Positions 34,945 to 45,109 of a stretch of 64,000 nucleotides of DNA are shown in pieces. Source of the stretch: Niabella pedocola (GTDB lineage Bacteria > Bacteroidota > Bacteroidia > Chitinophagales > Chitinophagaceae); the NCBI RefSeq assembly GCF_021044425.1, contig NZ_JAJNEC010000003.1:248001-312000 (forward strand), in the 5' to 3' direction. Made by a program: the position numbers and the translations under genes. Below the pieces are notes generated by a model, which was not told the DNA's origin, made no database searches, and saw only the letters and a program-made list of their open reading frames with translations. Numbering within the stretch: position 1 is the first letter of the stretch; the number at the start of each line of letters is the position of its first letter.

Positions 34945-35436
34945 ATGATTGAAACCTTTAAAGCTACTGCAACAACAGACAATTCAAGATGGTACATGGG
35001 GCACCTGTTTACCTGGCTGGTAACGGCAAAACAAACCGGGGGCAAATTTTCTATCCTTGAAGCCACGATCCGCAAGGGACTTGAGCCGCCTGCACATATT
35101 CATGCGCAGGAAAGTGAAACCTACTATATCCTGAAAGGCGTTATGCGGTTTTTTGTTGGCGACAAAGTTTTTAAGGCGCAGGCGGGAGACTGTGTATACC
35201 TGCCGGTAAATGTGCAGCATAGTTTTACGCTTGAAACCGAAACGGCAAAATGCATCATCCTGATTGAACCGGGAGGACTGGAAGATTTCTTTGCTGAATT
35301 CAGCATTCCCGCACCGGAATTACAATTGCCTCCCATGCCATCGGAGCCACCGGCGCCTGAACTAATCCGGCAATTTGTTGCAGCCCTGGCTACTTACGGT
35401 GTTACCTCCCCGGCAGAAGCTGTGGAAGCCGGTTAA
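34945..35436 (+). CDS. Cupin-domain protein
   Basis: 163 residues with a single cupin beta-barrel (~20-120). Metal-binding motif 1 is PPAHIHAQESETYYILKG (two His and a Glu) and motif 2 is GDCVYLPVNVQHSF with the fourth ligand His. The C-terminal ~45 residues are Pro-rich then helical. Such stand-alone cupins are often small dioxygenases or sugar-binding regulators; the substrate is unknown. Cytoplasmic. A terminator follows. Confidence 0.87.
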   Translation: MIETFKATATTDNSRWYMGHLFTWLVTAKQTGGKFSILEATIRKGLEPPAHIHAQESETYYILKGVMRFFVGDKVFKAQAGDCVYLPVNVQHSFTLETETAKCIILIEPGGLEDFFAEFSIPAPELQLPPMPSEPPAPELIRQFVAALATYGVTSPAEAVEAG

Positions 35437-35478
35437 AAGCGTTACCAACATTCATTGGGCATTCAGGAACGCAAGGGG

Positions 35479-35515
35479 AAGGCCACTTCCGTAAAACCGG
35501 GAGCGACCTTTTTTT
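35479..35515 (+). terminator. Probable intrinsic terminator of the cupin gene
   Basis: AAGG (35479-35482) and CTTCC pair with GGGAG and CCTT (35507-35510) in an imperfect hairpin, followed by a run of T to 35515. Confidence 0.6.
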
Positions 35516-35721
35516 ATGGAATAAGTACCAGGTACCGATTCTGATGGAGGCTGATCCACTGCATGGATCTCTGACGTAACATCTGCGCGTTTTATTCAGG
35601 ACCCCGCTACCTGTTTGGGCTTTATAAAGCCGGTATTGCTCCGGTGTGTTCGGGTTTTATATTTTTTTTAGCCCTGGTTTTTAATTATTATGGTAGATTT
35701 GTGGGGTATGAGCAGGTGATT

Positions 35722-36528
35722 ATGGACCAGAATTTTTATCAACAGATATTTGAATCGCAAAAAGGCGTACCCGCCGTGCCTCCCAACCAGGTAATTTCTG
35801 CCTGGGCAGATGGGCTGATTTGTTTATTATTTCCCGAACGTGCCGATTGTTTTCCGGTTAGCCCCGAAGAAATACAGCATAAGTTTGCTATCCGGCAGAA
35901 AGAGCTGGAGTCGATCATGGCGGCTACCGATACCTGCCGGCAGATATCGAATAAGGCAACGGGCTTTTTCCGGAAACTTCCGGAGCTGTACCGGTTATTA
36001 AATACCGATATCGAAGCCATCCTTTCGGGTGATCCGGCGGCGAAGACGCGTTTTGAAGTGATCCGGGCATACCCGGGCTTTTTCGCCATTGCCTACTACC
36101 GCATGGCGAACGCCCTGCTGACATTGCAGGTACCTCATTTGCCGCGTATTTTAACGGAGCATGCACATGGCATCACAGGAATCGATATTCATCCCGGTGC
36201 CGCCATCGGTGCTTATTTCTGTATCGACCATGGCAGTGGTACGGTGATCGGGGAGTCGACCATTATCGGCAGTCATGTAAAGATATACCAGGGAGTAACG
36301 CTGGGCGCTTTAAGCGTAGACAAGAGCCTGATGGATCGTAAACGGCATCCCACGGTGGAAGATGGGGTGGTCATCTATTCCAACGCCACCATCCTGGGCG
36401 GCGATACCGTAATCGGCAGCAACAGTATTGTAGGGGGAAATGTGTGGCTCACCCGGAGTATCCCTCCTAATTCAAAAGTCTATCACCGCCCATCCATCGA
36501 CCTGGTAGAACAGGATATATTGGAGTAG
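35722..36528 (+). CDS. Serine O-acetyltransferase (CysE/SrpH type)
   Basis: 268 residues. A helical N-terminal part (~1-130) is followed by the left-handed parallel beta helix with the serine acetyltransferase signature: THAHGITGIDIHPGAAIGAYF-like start (EHAHGITGIDIHPGA), DHGSGTVIGESTIIGSHVKIYQGVTLGA, KRHPTVEDGVVIYSNATILGG. It acetylates serine with acetyl-CoA to give O-acetylserine. I chose the ATG at 35722; the open frame upstream is hydrophobic and non-homologous. The cysteine synthase gene follows 152 bp downstream, so both steps of cysteine synthesis are adjacent. Confidence 0.92.
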   Translation: MDQNFYQQIFESQKGVPAVPPNQVISAWADGLICLLFPERADCFPVSPEEIQHKFAIRQKELESIMAATDTCRQISNKATGFFRKLPELYRLLNTDIEAILSGDPAAKTRFEVIRAYPGFFAIAYYRMANALLTLQVPHLPRILTEHAHGITGIDIHPGAAIGAYFCIDHGSGTVIGESTIIGSHVKIYQGVTLGALSVDKSLMDRKRHPTVEDGVVIYSNATILGGDTVIGSNSIVGGNVWLTRSIPPNSKVYHRPSIDLVEQDILE

Positions 36529-36599
36529 GGCCGGCAAGCTATCCGTAATCGGTTTTAGCGTTCGGTTATCAGAATGATAACGCAGCAGTTGTATGTTTT

Positions 36600-36675
36600 T
36601 TATTTGAAGGTTAGAATTCCGGACTTCGAATTTAGGATTTAGAAATCAGTGCTTCGAATTTTAAGATTAGAATTT
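36600..36675. repeat. GAATTTAGGATTTAG-type degenerate repeat
   Basis: Imperfect copies of (G)AATTT(A/T)(A)GGATTTAG and related words between the acetyltransferase and cysteine synthase genes; the same words occur at 63655-63850. Confidence 0.6.
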
Positions 36676-36680
36676 ATAAA

Positions 36681-37553
36681 ATGGCTTCTTTACTGGAACT
36701 GATCGGCCATACGCCGATGGTAGAGTTAAAAAAACTCAATAGCAATCCCAACATAAAAATATACGCCAAGCTGGAAGGCAACAACCCTGGTGGAAGTGTA
36801 AAGGACCGCGCTGCGTTCAATATGATCGCTTCGGCGCTGGACCGGGGCGATATCAGGCCTGGTGATAAAATGGTAGAGGCTACCAGTGGCAATACGGGTA
36901 TTGCGCTGGCCATGATCGCCCGGTTTTATAACCTGGACCTGGAACTGGTCATGCCCGATACTTCAACCCGTGAACGCACGCTGACCATGGAAGCGTTTGG
37001 GGCCCGTGTAACCCTGCTCACCGGCATGGAAACCTGCCGCGACTATGCAGAAGAAAAAGCTGCAAAAGGAGAAGCCTTTATTTTAAACCAGTTTGCCAAC
37101 CCCGATAACTGGGGCGCACATTATAAAACCACCGCTCCCGAAATATGGGCGGATACGGCCGGTTCCATCACTCATTTTGTAAGTGCCATGGGTACCACCG
37201 GTACCATTATGGGATGTTCCAGGTACCTCAAGGAACAGAACCCCAACGTGCAGATCATCGGGTGCCAGCCCACCGAGGAGGCCTCTATACCCGGCATCCG
37301 CAGATGGCCCGAAGCCTACCTGCCAAAGATATTTGAGCCACAGCGGGTAGACCGCGTGATGGATATTACCGAGCAGGAAGCGATCGATTACACCCGGCGT
37401 TTGGCCCGGGAAGAAGGCGTATTTGCGGGAATGAGTACCGGCGGCGCGGCGGCCGCAGCCTTCCGGATCGCATCCGAGCTGGAACAGGGAACCATTGTTT
37501 TTATTGCCTGCGATCGCGGCGACCGGTATCTGAGCAGCTCGCTTTTTGGGTAG
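36681..37553 (+). CDS. cysM: Cysteine synthase B (O-acetylserine sulfhydrylase)
   Basis: 290 residues, PLP fold type II. LIGHTPMVEL at the N-terminus, PLP-lysine K41 in NNPGGSVKDRAA, substrate loop EATSGNTGIALA and phosphate-binding loop MGTTGTIMG. The shorter length and the IGCQPTEEASIPGIRRW / RVMDITEQEAIDYTRRLAREEG region favour the CysM rather than CysK branch. It joins O-acetylserine with sulfide or thiosulfate. Its substrate comes from the serine acetyltransferase encoded just upstream. Cytoplasmic. Confidence 0.92.
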   Translation: MASLLELIGHTPMVELKKLNSNPNIKIYAKLEGNNPGGSVKDRAAFNMIASALDRGDIRPGDKMVEATSGNTGIALAMIARFYNLDLELVMPDTSTRERTLTMEAFGARVTLLTGMETCRDYAEEKAAKGEAFILNQFANPDNWGAHYKTTAPEIWADTAGSITHFVSAMGTTGTIMGCSRYLKEQNPNVQIIGCQPTEEASIPGIRRWPEAYLPKIFEPQRVDRVMDITEQEAIDYTRRLAREEGVFAGMSTGGAAAAAFRIASELEQGTIVFIACDRGDRYLSSSLFG

Positions 37554-37557
37554 GAGA

Positions 37558-37676
37558 AACGAGATTTCAGACCTCAGACCTCAGATTCCAGATAACAGAT
37601 ATGAATTCTAGTATCTGATATCTCGTATCTCAAATCTCAAATCTCGTATCTCAAATCTCAAATCTGTAATCTCAGT
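37558..37676. repeat. Degenerate CAAATCTCGTATCT repeat
   Basis: About 120 bp of imperfect copies of CAAATCTCAAATCTC / GTATCTCAAATCTC immediately after the cysM stop. Same family as 17880-17971 and 63590-63800. Confidence 0.85.
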
Positions 37677-37792
37677 ACTCCACCTCATTTACGCAATCCG
37701 AAAAAAAAATACACGTCTTATTTTTCCCGATCTCGAAACGGGGCAGGCCGCAACCGCGGGTAAATTTGCCTTCTGATTTTAAATAAGACGAT

Positions 37793-40348
37793 ATGATAAA
37801 GAAGTTTGTGATGGCGTTGCTTTTTATAAGTAACGCTTTGTTTTTATATGCGCAACAGGCGTCCATCCATGGAAAGGTAACCACTGCCGACGGACAGCCG
37901 GTATCGCTGATCAGTATTGTACTCAAAGACACCAAATGGGGAACCGTTTCCAATGAGAATGGACTGTTTCAGATAAAAAATATTAAGCCCGGGGAATATA
38001 CGCTGGAACTTTCTTTTACTGGTGATACCAGGGAACGTAAAGTGGTTTCTTTATACCCCGGCACCAATTTAGAACTCAATTTCAGCATCCGCGAAAACTC
38101 GAAAGACCTCAGCGAGGTGATCGTGGAAACCAACAAGATCATGAACCGGGCAAGCGTGTACTCGAATAAGATGCCGCTTGCAAACCTGGAAAACGCACAG
38201 GTGGTGACGGCGATCCCGGATGTGATCCTGCGGAAGCAGATCGCCATGAGCCTGGAGGATGCCATGAAAAATGCAGCGGGGATCTCGAAGATCTGGGATG
38301 CCACTAACCGCCCGGATGGCGGTTCCATTTTTGTGAGCCGGGGTTTTCAAACCACTACCAAGGCCCGGAACGGCTTGCCCAATATTGTAAATACCAACGT
38401 TGAAATGGCCAACCTGGACCGCATTGAAGTACTGAAAGGCCCTTCGGGTACCCTGTTTGGCAGCATCGTAAACTCATATGGCGGACTGATTAACCGGATC
38501 ACCAAACGGCCTTATTTTTATAACGGCGGATATGTGGATGTGGCTTACGGTTCGTATAATTTTATGCGGGCTTCTGCCGATGCCAATGTGGTGCTGAAAA
38601 AAGATCAAATGGCCTTCCGGGTGAACGTAGCCGGGCAAAACCAGGATAGCTGGCAGGATGCGGGCTTTCAGCAGAACTATATTATTGCACCTTCCTTTAT
38701 TTATAAGCCCAATGATCGTTTTACGTTGAATGTAGATGCAGAGATTGCGGGCTCCAAAGGAAACAGCAATGGCGGTAATTTTATGTTTATTTTGCCGCCC
38801 AGTACAATTAACGCAGCAATGGCCGGAATGCTGGGACAAAGCGGTCTTCCGGAAGCTACGGTAAATGCCATTATGGCCCAGGCTCCCAAAACATTGAAGG
38901 AAGCTTATGGAACAGATCAGATCAGCCAGCTGAAACTGGATTATAACCGCTCCTTTATCAGCAACGATGTATACTCGAAAACCAATACCAACTCCTTCTT
39001 TGCAGATGCCGGTTACCGGTTATCGGACCACTGGACTTCTCAAACATCGGTTACCTATAGCCTCAGTCATAACAACGGGTATGCCGGTTTTCAATACCTG
39101 TTGCCCAATTACCTGGGGCATTTCCTGCAATCATTTTTAAGTACGGGGAACCCGGATTTTGGTACGCCCGGTACGGATAGTGTAGCCCGTATGGTATGGA
39201 AGCCGGTAGGCAGTACCAAAACCTTTGATGTGCAACAGAACTTTGTTGCGGATTATAATTTTGGAAAAGTGCGGAACCGCACCGTTCTGGGACTGGATTA
39301 CCTTTCTTACCGTTCGGATGTGACCTACTATTATTTTTACGGGATGCTGCACAATGTGGTGCCTTATCCGTACCTGTTTGATGTGGTGGATGCCAACGGT
39401 CGCTCGGCTGCTAATCTTACGTATAACAAGTCTAACCTGGATGCCGCTTATCAAAACCGTGGCAGTGTGGATGCCAGTATCTACAATCAGCACTCCAATG
39501 TATTCAGTGGCTATATCAACAACATCACCAATGTTACCGATTACCTGATCCTGTCTGCGGGGCTACGGATCGATCATTTTGACAATATGTTGAAGGATGC
39601 GGTTGCGGAAGGCGTAAAACCCTCCCAGGCGAAACTGTCTCCCAAATTCGGTTTAATCGTTATGCCGGTAAAAGACCAGTTGTCTTTTTTTGCAAATTAC
39701 CAGAACGGGTTTACCAACCAGTTTGGACAAAGCAAGAACCATGTAGCCTTCGAACCGGAAGCAGCCAATCAAAAAGAGATCGGCGTCAAATATGCCCTGT
39801 TTAGAAATAAGCTTACCGGCAATATCAGTTATTATGACATCCTGGTAAAAAATGTGATCCGGCAGGACCCGTCGGATGCCAGCTTCAGCATCCAGGATGG
39901 AGAACAACGCAGTAAGGGGGTAGAAGTAGAAGTGCTGGCCAACCCTTATAAAGGCTGGACCCTGCTCTTTGGGTACGGCTACAACGATAGCAAGATGCAA
40001 AAGGCCGATGCCGATGTGAACGGTCTGCGGCCCGTACCTGCCGGGCCTTACAATACCTTTAATTTCTGGACGAACTATACGTTTACCACAACCGCGCTGA
40101 ACGGATTGGGTGTGGGTTTCAGCCTGAATCATTCCGGTGAGTCCAATGCGGTAAACAGTAATATCGATGGCAAACTGGTGCTTCCGGCAGCCACCATACT
40201 GGGAGCGCACCTGACCTACGATCGTAAACATTACCGCCTGGGATTAAAGGCGAACAACGTAAGCAACGAAAAATACTGGAAGGGCTGGACCAATTTTATT
40301 CCGCAGATGCCCCGGCAGCTGATCGGAACCATTGCCTATAAATTTTAA
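37793..40348 (+). CDS. TonB-dependent siderophore-type receptor
   Basis: 851 residues: a signal peptide (to ~22, FLYAQQ), then a carboxypeptidase-regulatory-like beta domain (~24-100, IHGKVTTADGQPVSLISI), plug (~115-230, LEDAMKNAAGISKIWD, MANLDRIEVLKGPSGTLFGS) and a 22-strand barrel ending ...PRQLIGTIAYKF. The plug type and the paired PepSY gene suggest uptake of an iron-siderophore complex (inference). The PepSY membrane protein gene starts 69 bp downstream. Confidence 0.93.
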   Translation: MIKKFVMALLFISNALFLYAQQASIHGKVTTADGQPVSLISIVLKDTKWGTVSNENGLFQIKNIKPGEYTLELSFTGDTRERKVVSLYPGTNLELNFSIRENSKDLSEVIVETNKIMNRASVYSNKMPLANLENAQVVTAIPDVILRKQIAMSLEDAMKNAAGISKIWDATNRPDGGSIFVSRGFQTTTKARNGLPNIVNTNVEMANLDRIEVLKGPSGTLFGSIVNSYGGLINRITKRPYFYNGGYVDVAYGSYNFMRASADANVVLKKDQMAFRVNVAGQNQDSWQDAGFQQNYIIAPSFIYKPNDRFTLNVDAEIAGSKGNSNGGNFMFILPPSTINAAMAGMLGQSGLPEATVNAIMAQAPKTLKEAYGTDQISQLKLDYNRSFISNDVYSKTNTNSFFADAGYRLSDHWTSQTSVTYSLSHNNGYAGFQYLLPNYLGHFLQSFLSTGNPDFGTPGTDSVARMVWKPVGSTKTFDVQQNFVADYNFGKVRNRTVLGLDYLSYRSDVTYYYFYGMLHNVVPYPYLFDVVDANGRSAANLTYNKSNLDAAYQNRGSVDASIYNQHSNVFSGYINNITNVTDYLILSAGLRIDHFDNMLKDAVAEGVKPSQAKLSPKFGLIVMPVKDQLSFFANYQNGFTNQFGQSKNHVAFEPEAANQKEIGVKYALFRNKLTGNISYYDILVKNVIRQDPSDASFSIQDGEQRSKGVEVEVLANPYKGWTLLFGYGYNDSKMQKADADVNGLRPVPAGPYNTFNFWTNYTFTTTALNGLGVGFSLNHSGESNAVNSNIDGKLVLPAATILGAHLTYDRKHYRLGLKANNVSNEKYWKGWTNFIPQMPRQLIGTIAYKF

Positions 40349-40416
40349 CCGTTAACGATCGCGATGCGGGCGTTTAAACGTGCTTTTAGGCACCTGCATT
40401 TTTTGAAAGCAATGTT

Positions 40417-41959
40417 ATGACCGACAAAAAGAGCAGCAAGCTGAAATGGGCCGTTCACCAGAAACGCTGGTTTGGAAAATGGCATCTGTACCTGGGTATT
40501 ATTGCAGGTGCTGTACTCTGCGTGGTGGGGCTTACCGGCAGCATCCTGGTTTTTGCAGATGAGATCGATCAGGCATTGAATAAAGAACTGTTCCGTTCGA
40601 TGGCGTCCCAACGGCGGTATTCCATCGAGGAAATCGCCACCCTGGTGCCACAAAAATACCCCGGCAAAAGAGTAGATTATGTGTTCCTGCCAAAGGAAAA
40701 CGATCCCAATATCAGTTATGTCTGTTACAATTTTACTACAGAAGAGCAGTTCTTTATCAACCCCTACACGGCAACCTTAACGGGAAAGCGCTTACACCAC
40801 AGTTCCTTTATCGGGTTTGTTACCGAGCTGCATACCAACCTGCTGATGCACGGACCGGGGCAATACATCGTAGGCCTGGCCACGCTTTGTCTCCTGATCC
40901 TTACGATAAGCGGTTTGCGTTTGTGGGTGCCGCAGCAATACCGGAAATGGAAACAGTGGCGGTCGGTACTTACCGTAAACTTCAGGTCGGGATGGAAGCG
41001 ACAGAACTACGACTGGCACAATGTGCTGGGGATTTATTCTGCACCAGTGGTGGTGATGCTTTCACTAACCGGTTTTGCGCTGACCTTCGGCCCGGTTTTT
41101 ATCGCATTTTTATTTATTCTTACCGGCCGGTCTCCACAGTCGGTGCAGCAGATTTTCGGACAAAAATCGGAATGGGTACAGGGCCGTAAGGCCCTTACGC
41201 CGGCAGGTGCCGCAACGGCAGCCCGGGCGCAATTTCCGGATGCCGTTATCCGGGGGATTGCGTACCCGGCCGACAGTACCGCGGCCTATCGTTTTGATAT
41301 GCGGTCTGATGGAGTGTCGAAGGAAGGAAATCGGATCATGCTGAGTATTGATCAGTATACCGGTAAGATCCTGTTGAATAGTGAAACGGATTTTCCAAAT
41401 ATCGGGAACAGTTATCTTACCTGGCTGGTACCGCTGCACCTGGGCACTTTTGGCGGGTTGCCTACCCGCATCCTGGCATTTTTGGGAGGGCTGGTGCCCT
41501 CGTTGTTATTTGTTACAGGGTTCATCGTGTGGTGGCCCCGGTTTAAGAAACAGCAGGGGAAGAAGGGCGCTGTTCCGCCCCGCCCGGCGAGGAATGAAGC
41601 ACAATTGCAGGCCATCCGTACTTTGCCTGCTGCGGGCTATTTTGGCGTTCATTTTAAAAAAGGATTAAAGTACGGATTGCTGCTACTGGGATCGGCTTTG
41701 GTGGCAGGGGGGGCTTTACGGACTTATTTCGGGGATCGTGATTCAACCGGCCTTGTTTGCCATTTTATATACCGGTATCCCGGTAATCGTAAACGTGGTG
41801 ATCGCCCTGCTGTTATTTATGATCGGCGGTCTCCTGTTGCTCATATTAAGACGACCGATCAAAGGATTGCTGAAATACCTTTCCTTATCCCTTGCCATCC
41901 TGCTGGTTTTCCTGCCATTTGTACTGGCCATCGCCCTGCTTTCGAGGAACCTGTTTTGA
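40417..41959 (+). pseudogene. PepSY-TM protein, frameshifted at a run of seven G
   Basis: The frame starts MTDKKSSKLKWAVHQKRWFGKWHLYLGIIAGAVLCVVGLTGS and has the PepSY-associated membrane protein layout: TM1 at ~25-45, NVLGIYSAPVVVMLSLTGFALTF, LVPLHLGTFGGLPTRILAFLGGLVPSLLFVTGF. After GGGGGGG (41707-41713) the frame turns into nonsense to 42027, while frame 2 continues naturally as LYGLISGIVIQPALFAILY and several membrane helices, ending ...ALLSRNLF at 41959. One G fewer restores one ~514-residue protein. It could be a real mutation, phase variation, or a read error. Its role beside a TonB receptor is probably siderophore-iron handling in the inner membrane. Confidence 0.8.
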
Positions 41960-42020
41960 CAACCGGCTTGCTGCCGGAAAGCGCTGCTGATGCGCGTTGC
42001 AAGTCGGAAGAGGGGTGTGG

Positions 42021-42755
42021 TTACTGATCCCTGCGGCTTTCGACCGTATAAACAAAGGAATCGGCCTTGTAATAACCCAGGTTGTATTCGATAGGGCGCT
42101 CGCCCCGGTCGTATACAAACCGTTTACGGAAAAGTACCGGATCGCCCTGGGGGATCTCCAGTTTCTCCGCAATAAATTTGGAAGCCGGTTTGGCACTGAT
42201 CTCTTCCTTGGAAAGATTCACCACGATATGATGATTTTTTTCCAGCATCTCATACAGCGGGGTATTGAAATCTTCTTCACCGCTGAGCCCGATCCGGGGA
42301 TGAAAAAAAGAAACAAAATACACGAAGGGCGCCTCGGGACGTCCGCGTAAGCGCTCCAGTTTCAGGATCTTTTTATCCGGTGCGATCTGGAAGAAATTAG
42401 CAATAGCTTCCTCCGGATGCACCCAGCTTACATGTAATTCATAGTTTTTAATGGGAATACCACGGGTTTGCATCTCCTGCGAAAAACTCAGCCAGTTGTT
42501 GGATTTGGAGCTTACAGCAGTTCCGGCAACGCGGGTACCGATCCCTTTTTTGCGTATCAATAAACCATCATACACCAGCTTGTTCAGCGCCTGCCGCAAT
42601 GTGGTACGGGAAATCGCCAACTGCTTGGCAAGGTCTACCTCGTTTGGCAATAATTTTCCATTGGCAAACTGGGGATCCTTGATCAGGTTGCGGAGCAATT
42701 GTTCGGCCTGTACGTGAAGCGGAACATGATTTTTATGATCCAGCGAAAGTTTCAT
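42021..42755 (-). CDS. GntR/HutC-family regulator with UTRA domain
   Basis: 244 residues. A winged helix (~1-75) includes LPNEVDLAKQLAISRTTLRQALNKLVYDGLLIRKKGIGTRV. A UTRA effector domain (~95-240) includes LKLERLRGRPEAPFVYFVSFFHP and a C-terminal VLFRKRFVYDRGERPIEYNLGYYKADSF. HutC-type regulators bind sugar phosphates or similar small ligands. The gene is at the downstream end of the polysaccharide locus and may repress it in the absence of a mannose-derived ligand (inference). Confidence 0.92.
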   Translation of the reverse strand: MKLSLDHKNHVPLHVQAEQLLRNLIKDPQFANGKLLPNEVDLAKQLAISRTTLRQALNKLVYDGLLIRKKGIGTRVAGTAVSSKSNNWLSFSQEMQTRGIPIKNYELHVSWVHPEEAIANFFQIAPDKKILKLERLRGRPEAPFVYFVSFFHPRIGLSGEEDFNTPLYEMLEKNHHIVVNLSKEEISAKPASKFIAEKLEIPQGDPVLFRKRFVYDRGERPIEYNLGYYKADSFVYTVESRRDQ

Positions 42756-43102
42756 CGTTTTTTAATTCTTAAAGACAAAAATAGAACTATTTATACATTT
42801 ATTACCTGCTATGCTGCTATACATATGGAGTATACCAGTAGCTGATGAAAGGTACAAAAAAGAATGCCAAATAATTGGTTTTCTGCCATCTCGCTGATTT
42901 TAGTGCTTCAATTTCGCTAAAAATGATAGAACTTTCCTCACAAACAGGGTATTATCGGGAGGGTTTATGTGGTTATGTATGAACAATTGAATGTTTGTTG
43001 AAAATCACCCGTTTAATACGCTTAAGCATTATGTTCATGCATATATGACGGCATTGCCGGCAACGGGTGGTTGCGGAAAGATGGAGGGTGAATGAACCGC
43101 TA
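42756..43102. promoter_or_regulatory. Regulatory region of the GntR gene
   Basis: TATAC (42818-42822) and GTATA (42830-42834) form an inverted repeat about 65 bp upstream of the GntR start and could be its operator. A TATTTTTG-type -7 box on the minus strand lies at 42776-42783. No gene was seen in the rest. Confidence 0.4.
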
Positions 43103-44974
43103 TTACTGTTCCAGCGATTTCATGAATGCATCGTAGGCTTTTTCCTCCCGGTTCATTTTATCGTACCAGTTTTTTTTCAGGATCAATGTGGTAATGCCCA
43201 GTACCAGGATGGTGCTGATCAGCGACAGTTTCTGCTGAAGTACGATATACATGGGGATGAGGGTTAAACAGCATTGCCAGATGATGCCCACGGCCACATT
43301 CAGCATATCGCGTTTGAAGCCGGTATTGGTTTGCAGGCCGGGGTACCGCTCCCGCGCTTTTTGCGCTACGGGCTTCCAGAAACCCCAGGGACGTACTTTG
43401 GTATAAAAATCAATGAGGGTATCCATATCTGTTGGCCGGGATGTAAGTGTGCCCGCAATACAGCCGGCAAAGGACAATATCAGCAGTATGGGGAAATAAT
43501 ACAGCGGAAGGGTGTGCGGGAAGAATTCGGGAATGATCATTGCTGCGGCAATACCGGTAAGCATTCCCCAGAAAAATCCGTTGCCGTTAAACCGCCACCA
43601 GTACCATTTGAGCACGTTTGCGGAAATATATCCTCCATATAATGCGGATACGATCCATTGTAATACGGTATTGATGTTATGGATATAGATACCGATAATG
43701 GTACTGAAAGCAACCACTACCACGGCAATGATATAGCTGGCACGGATCTGTACTTTTGAAGATGCCCCCGGGTTAATGTATTTGAGGTATACGTCGTTGA
43801 TAAGGTAGGCGGGCGCTGCATTAACGGTTGATGCAAATGTAGACATGAAGGCAGACAACAGTGCCGCCAGTAACAAACCGGTGAGTCCAACACCCAGGAA
43901 CTGATGAATCGCCCGGGGGAGAATGGTTTCGAAATCGATCCCGGTGCCCTGTGCCCTGAAGTCGCTGCTGAAGAATACCACTGCCAGTACGGTAAAGCCC
44001 ATGATCATAAGGTATCGTGGAATAAGCAGGAATACGGATACAGAACCGCTCATCAATGCCGCTTCCCGGGGTGTGCGGCAGGCCAGGATCTTCTGCATGT
44101 CGTAATTTGGCGCAGGGCCCGCCATGCTGAAGAATATTCCTTTGAACAACATCATCATTACAAAAATGGAAAACAGTCCGTACTGGTCTTCTGCTATTTT
44201 ATGTGTAATGGAAGGCAGGAGCAGGCTCCAGTCGAGGTCCAGCGTCCAGCCAAAGAAAGGGGTATCCCAGCCGGCCGGTATGTGGGCTGCCAGCAGTTCC
44301 GGGCTTACCCGTGTGATGGCGGTAACCGCAATCACAATGCCGGCCGTTGTTTTAATCACAAACTGGATCACATCGCCCCATACAATACCCTTCATGCCAC
44401 CCAGCATTCCATAAAAAGTAGCGATGGCAGTAAAGAAAATGCCATAAACATGGGGTGCATATTGCGGATCGATCCGGAACGGAATATAGGGCGCTACGGC
44501 TTTCCAGGGCAGGAACACTTCAATGAATTTACCGATACCAACGAAACCATAGCTCAGGAATCCCACCACACCAATAACCGCGTACAACACAACGATGGTA
44601 TGGGAAAGGTTGGCGCCTTTTCCATAACCAAACCGCGTGCGGATCCATTCGGCACCGGTACGCACGCCGGAGCGGCGCAGCCATACGGAAAGATACACCA
44701 TCATAAAGATCTGGTTGAACACCGGCCATAGCCAGGGGATCCAAAGGCTTTTTAAACCATAGGTAAAGGCCAGGTATACGAGCCACATGGTGCCCGAGAT
44801 ATCAAACATCCCCGAAGAATTGGAAAGTCCCAGCAGGTAAAAGGGCATGGTTTTGCCCCCCAGGAAATAAGTATCCATATTCTTCGAAGCCTTTTTTTTG
44901 AGCACCAGCCCAATAACGACCATCGTGAGCAGGTATACGACAATAATCAGGGCATCGATCCATTCAAGCTTCAT
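43103..44974 (-). CDS. Sodium:solute symporter (SSS family), sugar uptake
   Basis: 623 residues with about 13-14 membrane helices. The N-terminal helix carries LEWIDALIIVVYLLTMVVIGLVLKKKASKNMDTYFLGG; later come GGMKGIVWGDVIQF (SSS signature) and LLAALLSAFMSTFASTVNAAPAYLINDVYLKYINP. The long C-terminal tail is cytoplasmic. Sodium-driven SSS carriers sit next to mannosylglucose phosphorylase genes in Bacteroides and import the disaccharide; the same order (phosphorylase then symporter) is seen here. Substrate inferred from context only. Confidence 0.92.
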   Translation of the reverse strand: MKLEWIDALIIVVYLLTMVVIGLVLKKKASKNMDTYFLGGKTMPFYLLGLSNSSGMFDISGTMWLVYLAFTYGLKSLWIPWLWPVFNQIFMMVYLSVWLRRSGVRTGAEWIRTRFGYGKGANLSHTIVVLYAVIGVVGFLSYGFVGIGKFIEVFLPWKAVAPYIPFRIDPQYAPHVYGIFFTAIATFYGMLGGMKGIVWGDVIQFVIKTTAGIVIAVTAITRVSPELLAAHIPAGWDTPFFGWTLDLDWSLLLPSITHKIAEDQYGLFSIFVMMMLFKGIFFSMAGPAPNYDMQKILACRTPREAALMSGSVSVFLLIPRYLMIMGFTVLAVVFFSSDFRAQGTGIDFETILPRAIHQFLGVGLTGLLLAALLSAFMSTFASTVNAAPAYLINDVYLKYINPGASSKVQIRASYIIAVVVVAFSTIIGIYIHNINTVLQWIVSALYGGYISANVLKWYWWRFNGNGFFWGMLTGIAAAMIIPEFFPHTLPLYYFPILLILSFAGCIAGTLTSRPTDMDTLIDFYTKVRPWGFWKPVAQKARERYPGLQTNTGFKRDMLNVAVGIIWQCCLTLIPMYIVLQQKLSLISTILVLGITTLILKKNWYDKMNREEKAYDAFMKSLEQ

Positions 44975-45109
44975 GCAACATATTTTATCCTTTAATCGTT
45001 AGATGCGCAAATATCGGCTTCCCGGAAGAATTTTCATAAAGCAGCTTGCATCCGGACCTGTTGCTGCGTCCGTTGCAGGTGGTCATCCTGTAACAACGGC
45101 CTGCATATT

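Noticed and set aside
37680..37792. Cobalamin or other riboswitch ahead of the TonB receptor
   Set aside because: No conserved B12-box or other aptamer core was seen.
41960..42027. C-terminal tail of the long PepSY frame as real protein
   Set aside because: It lacks membrane helices and is rich in Arg/Pro, unlike the natural continuation in the other frame.
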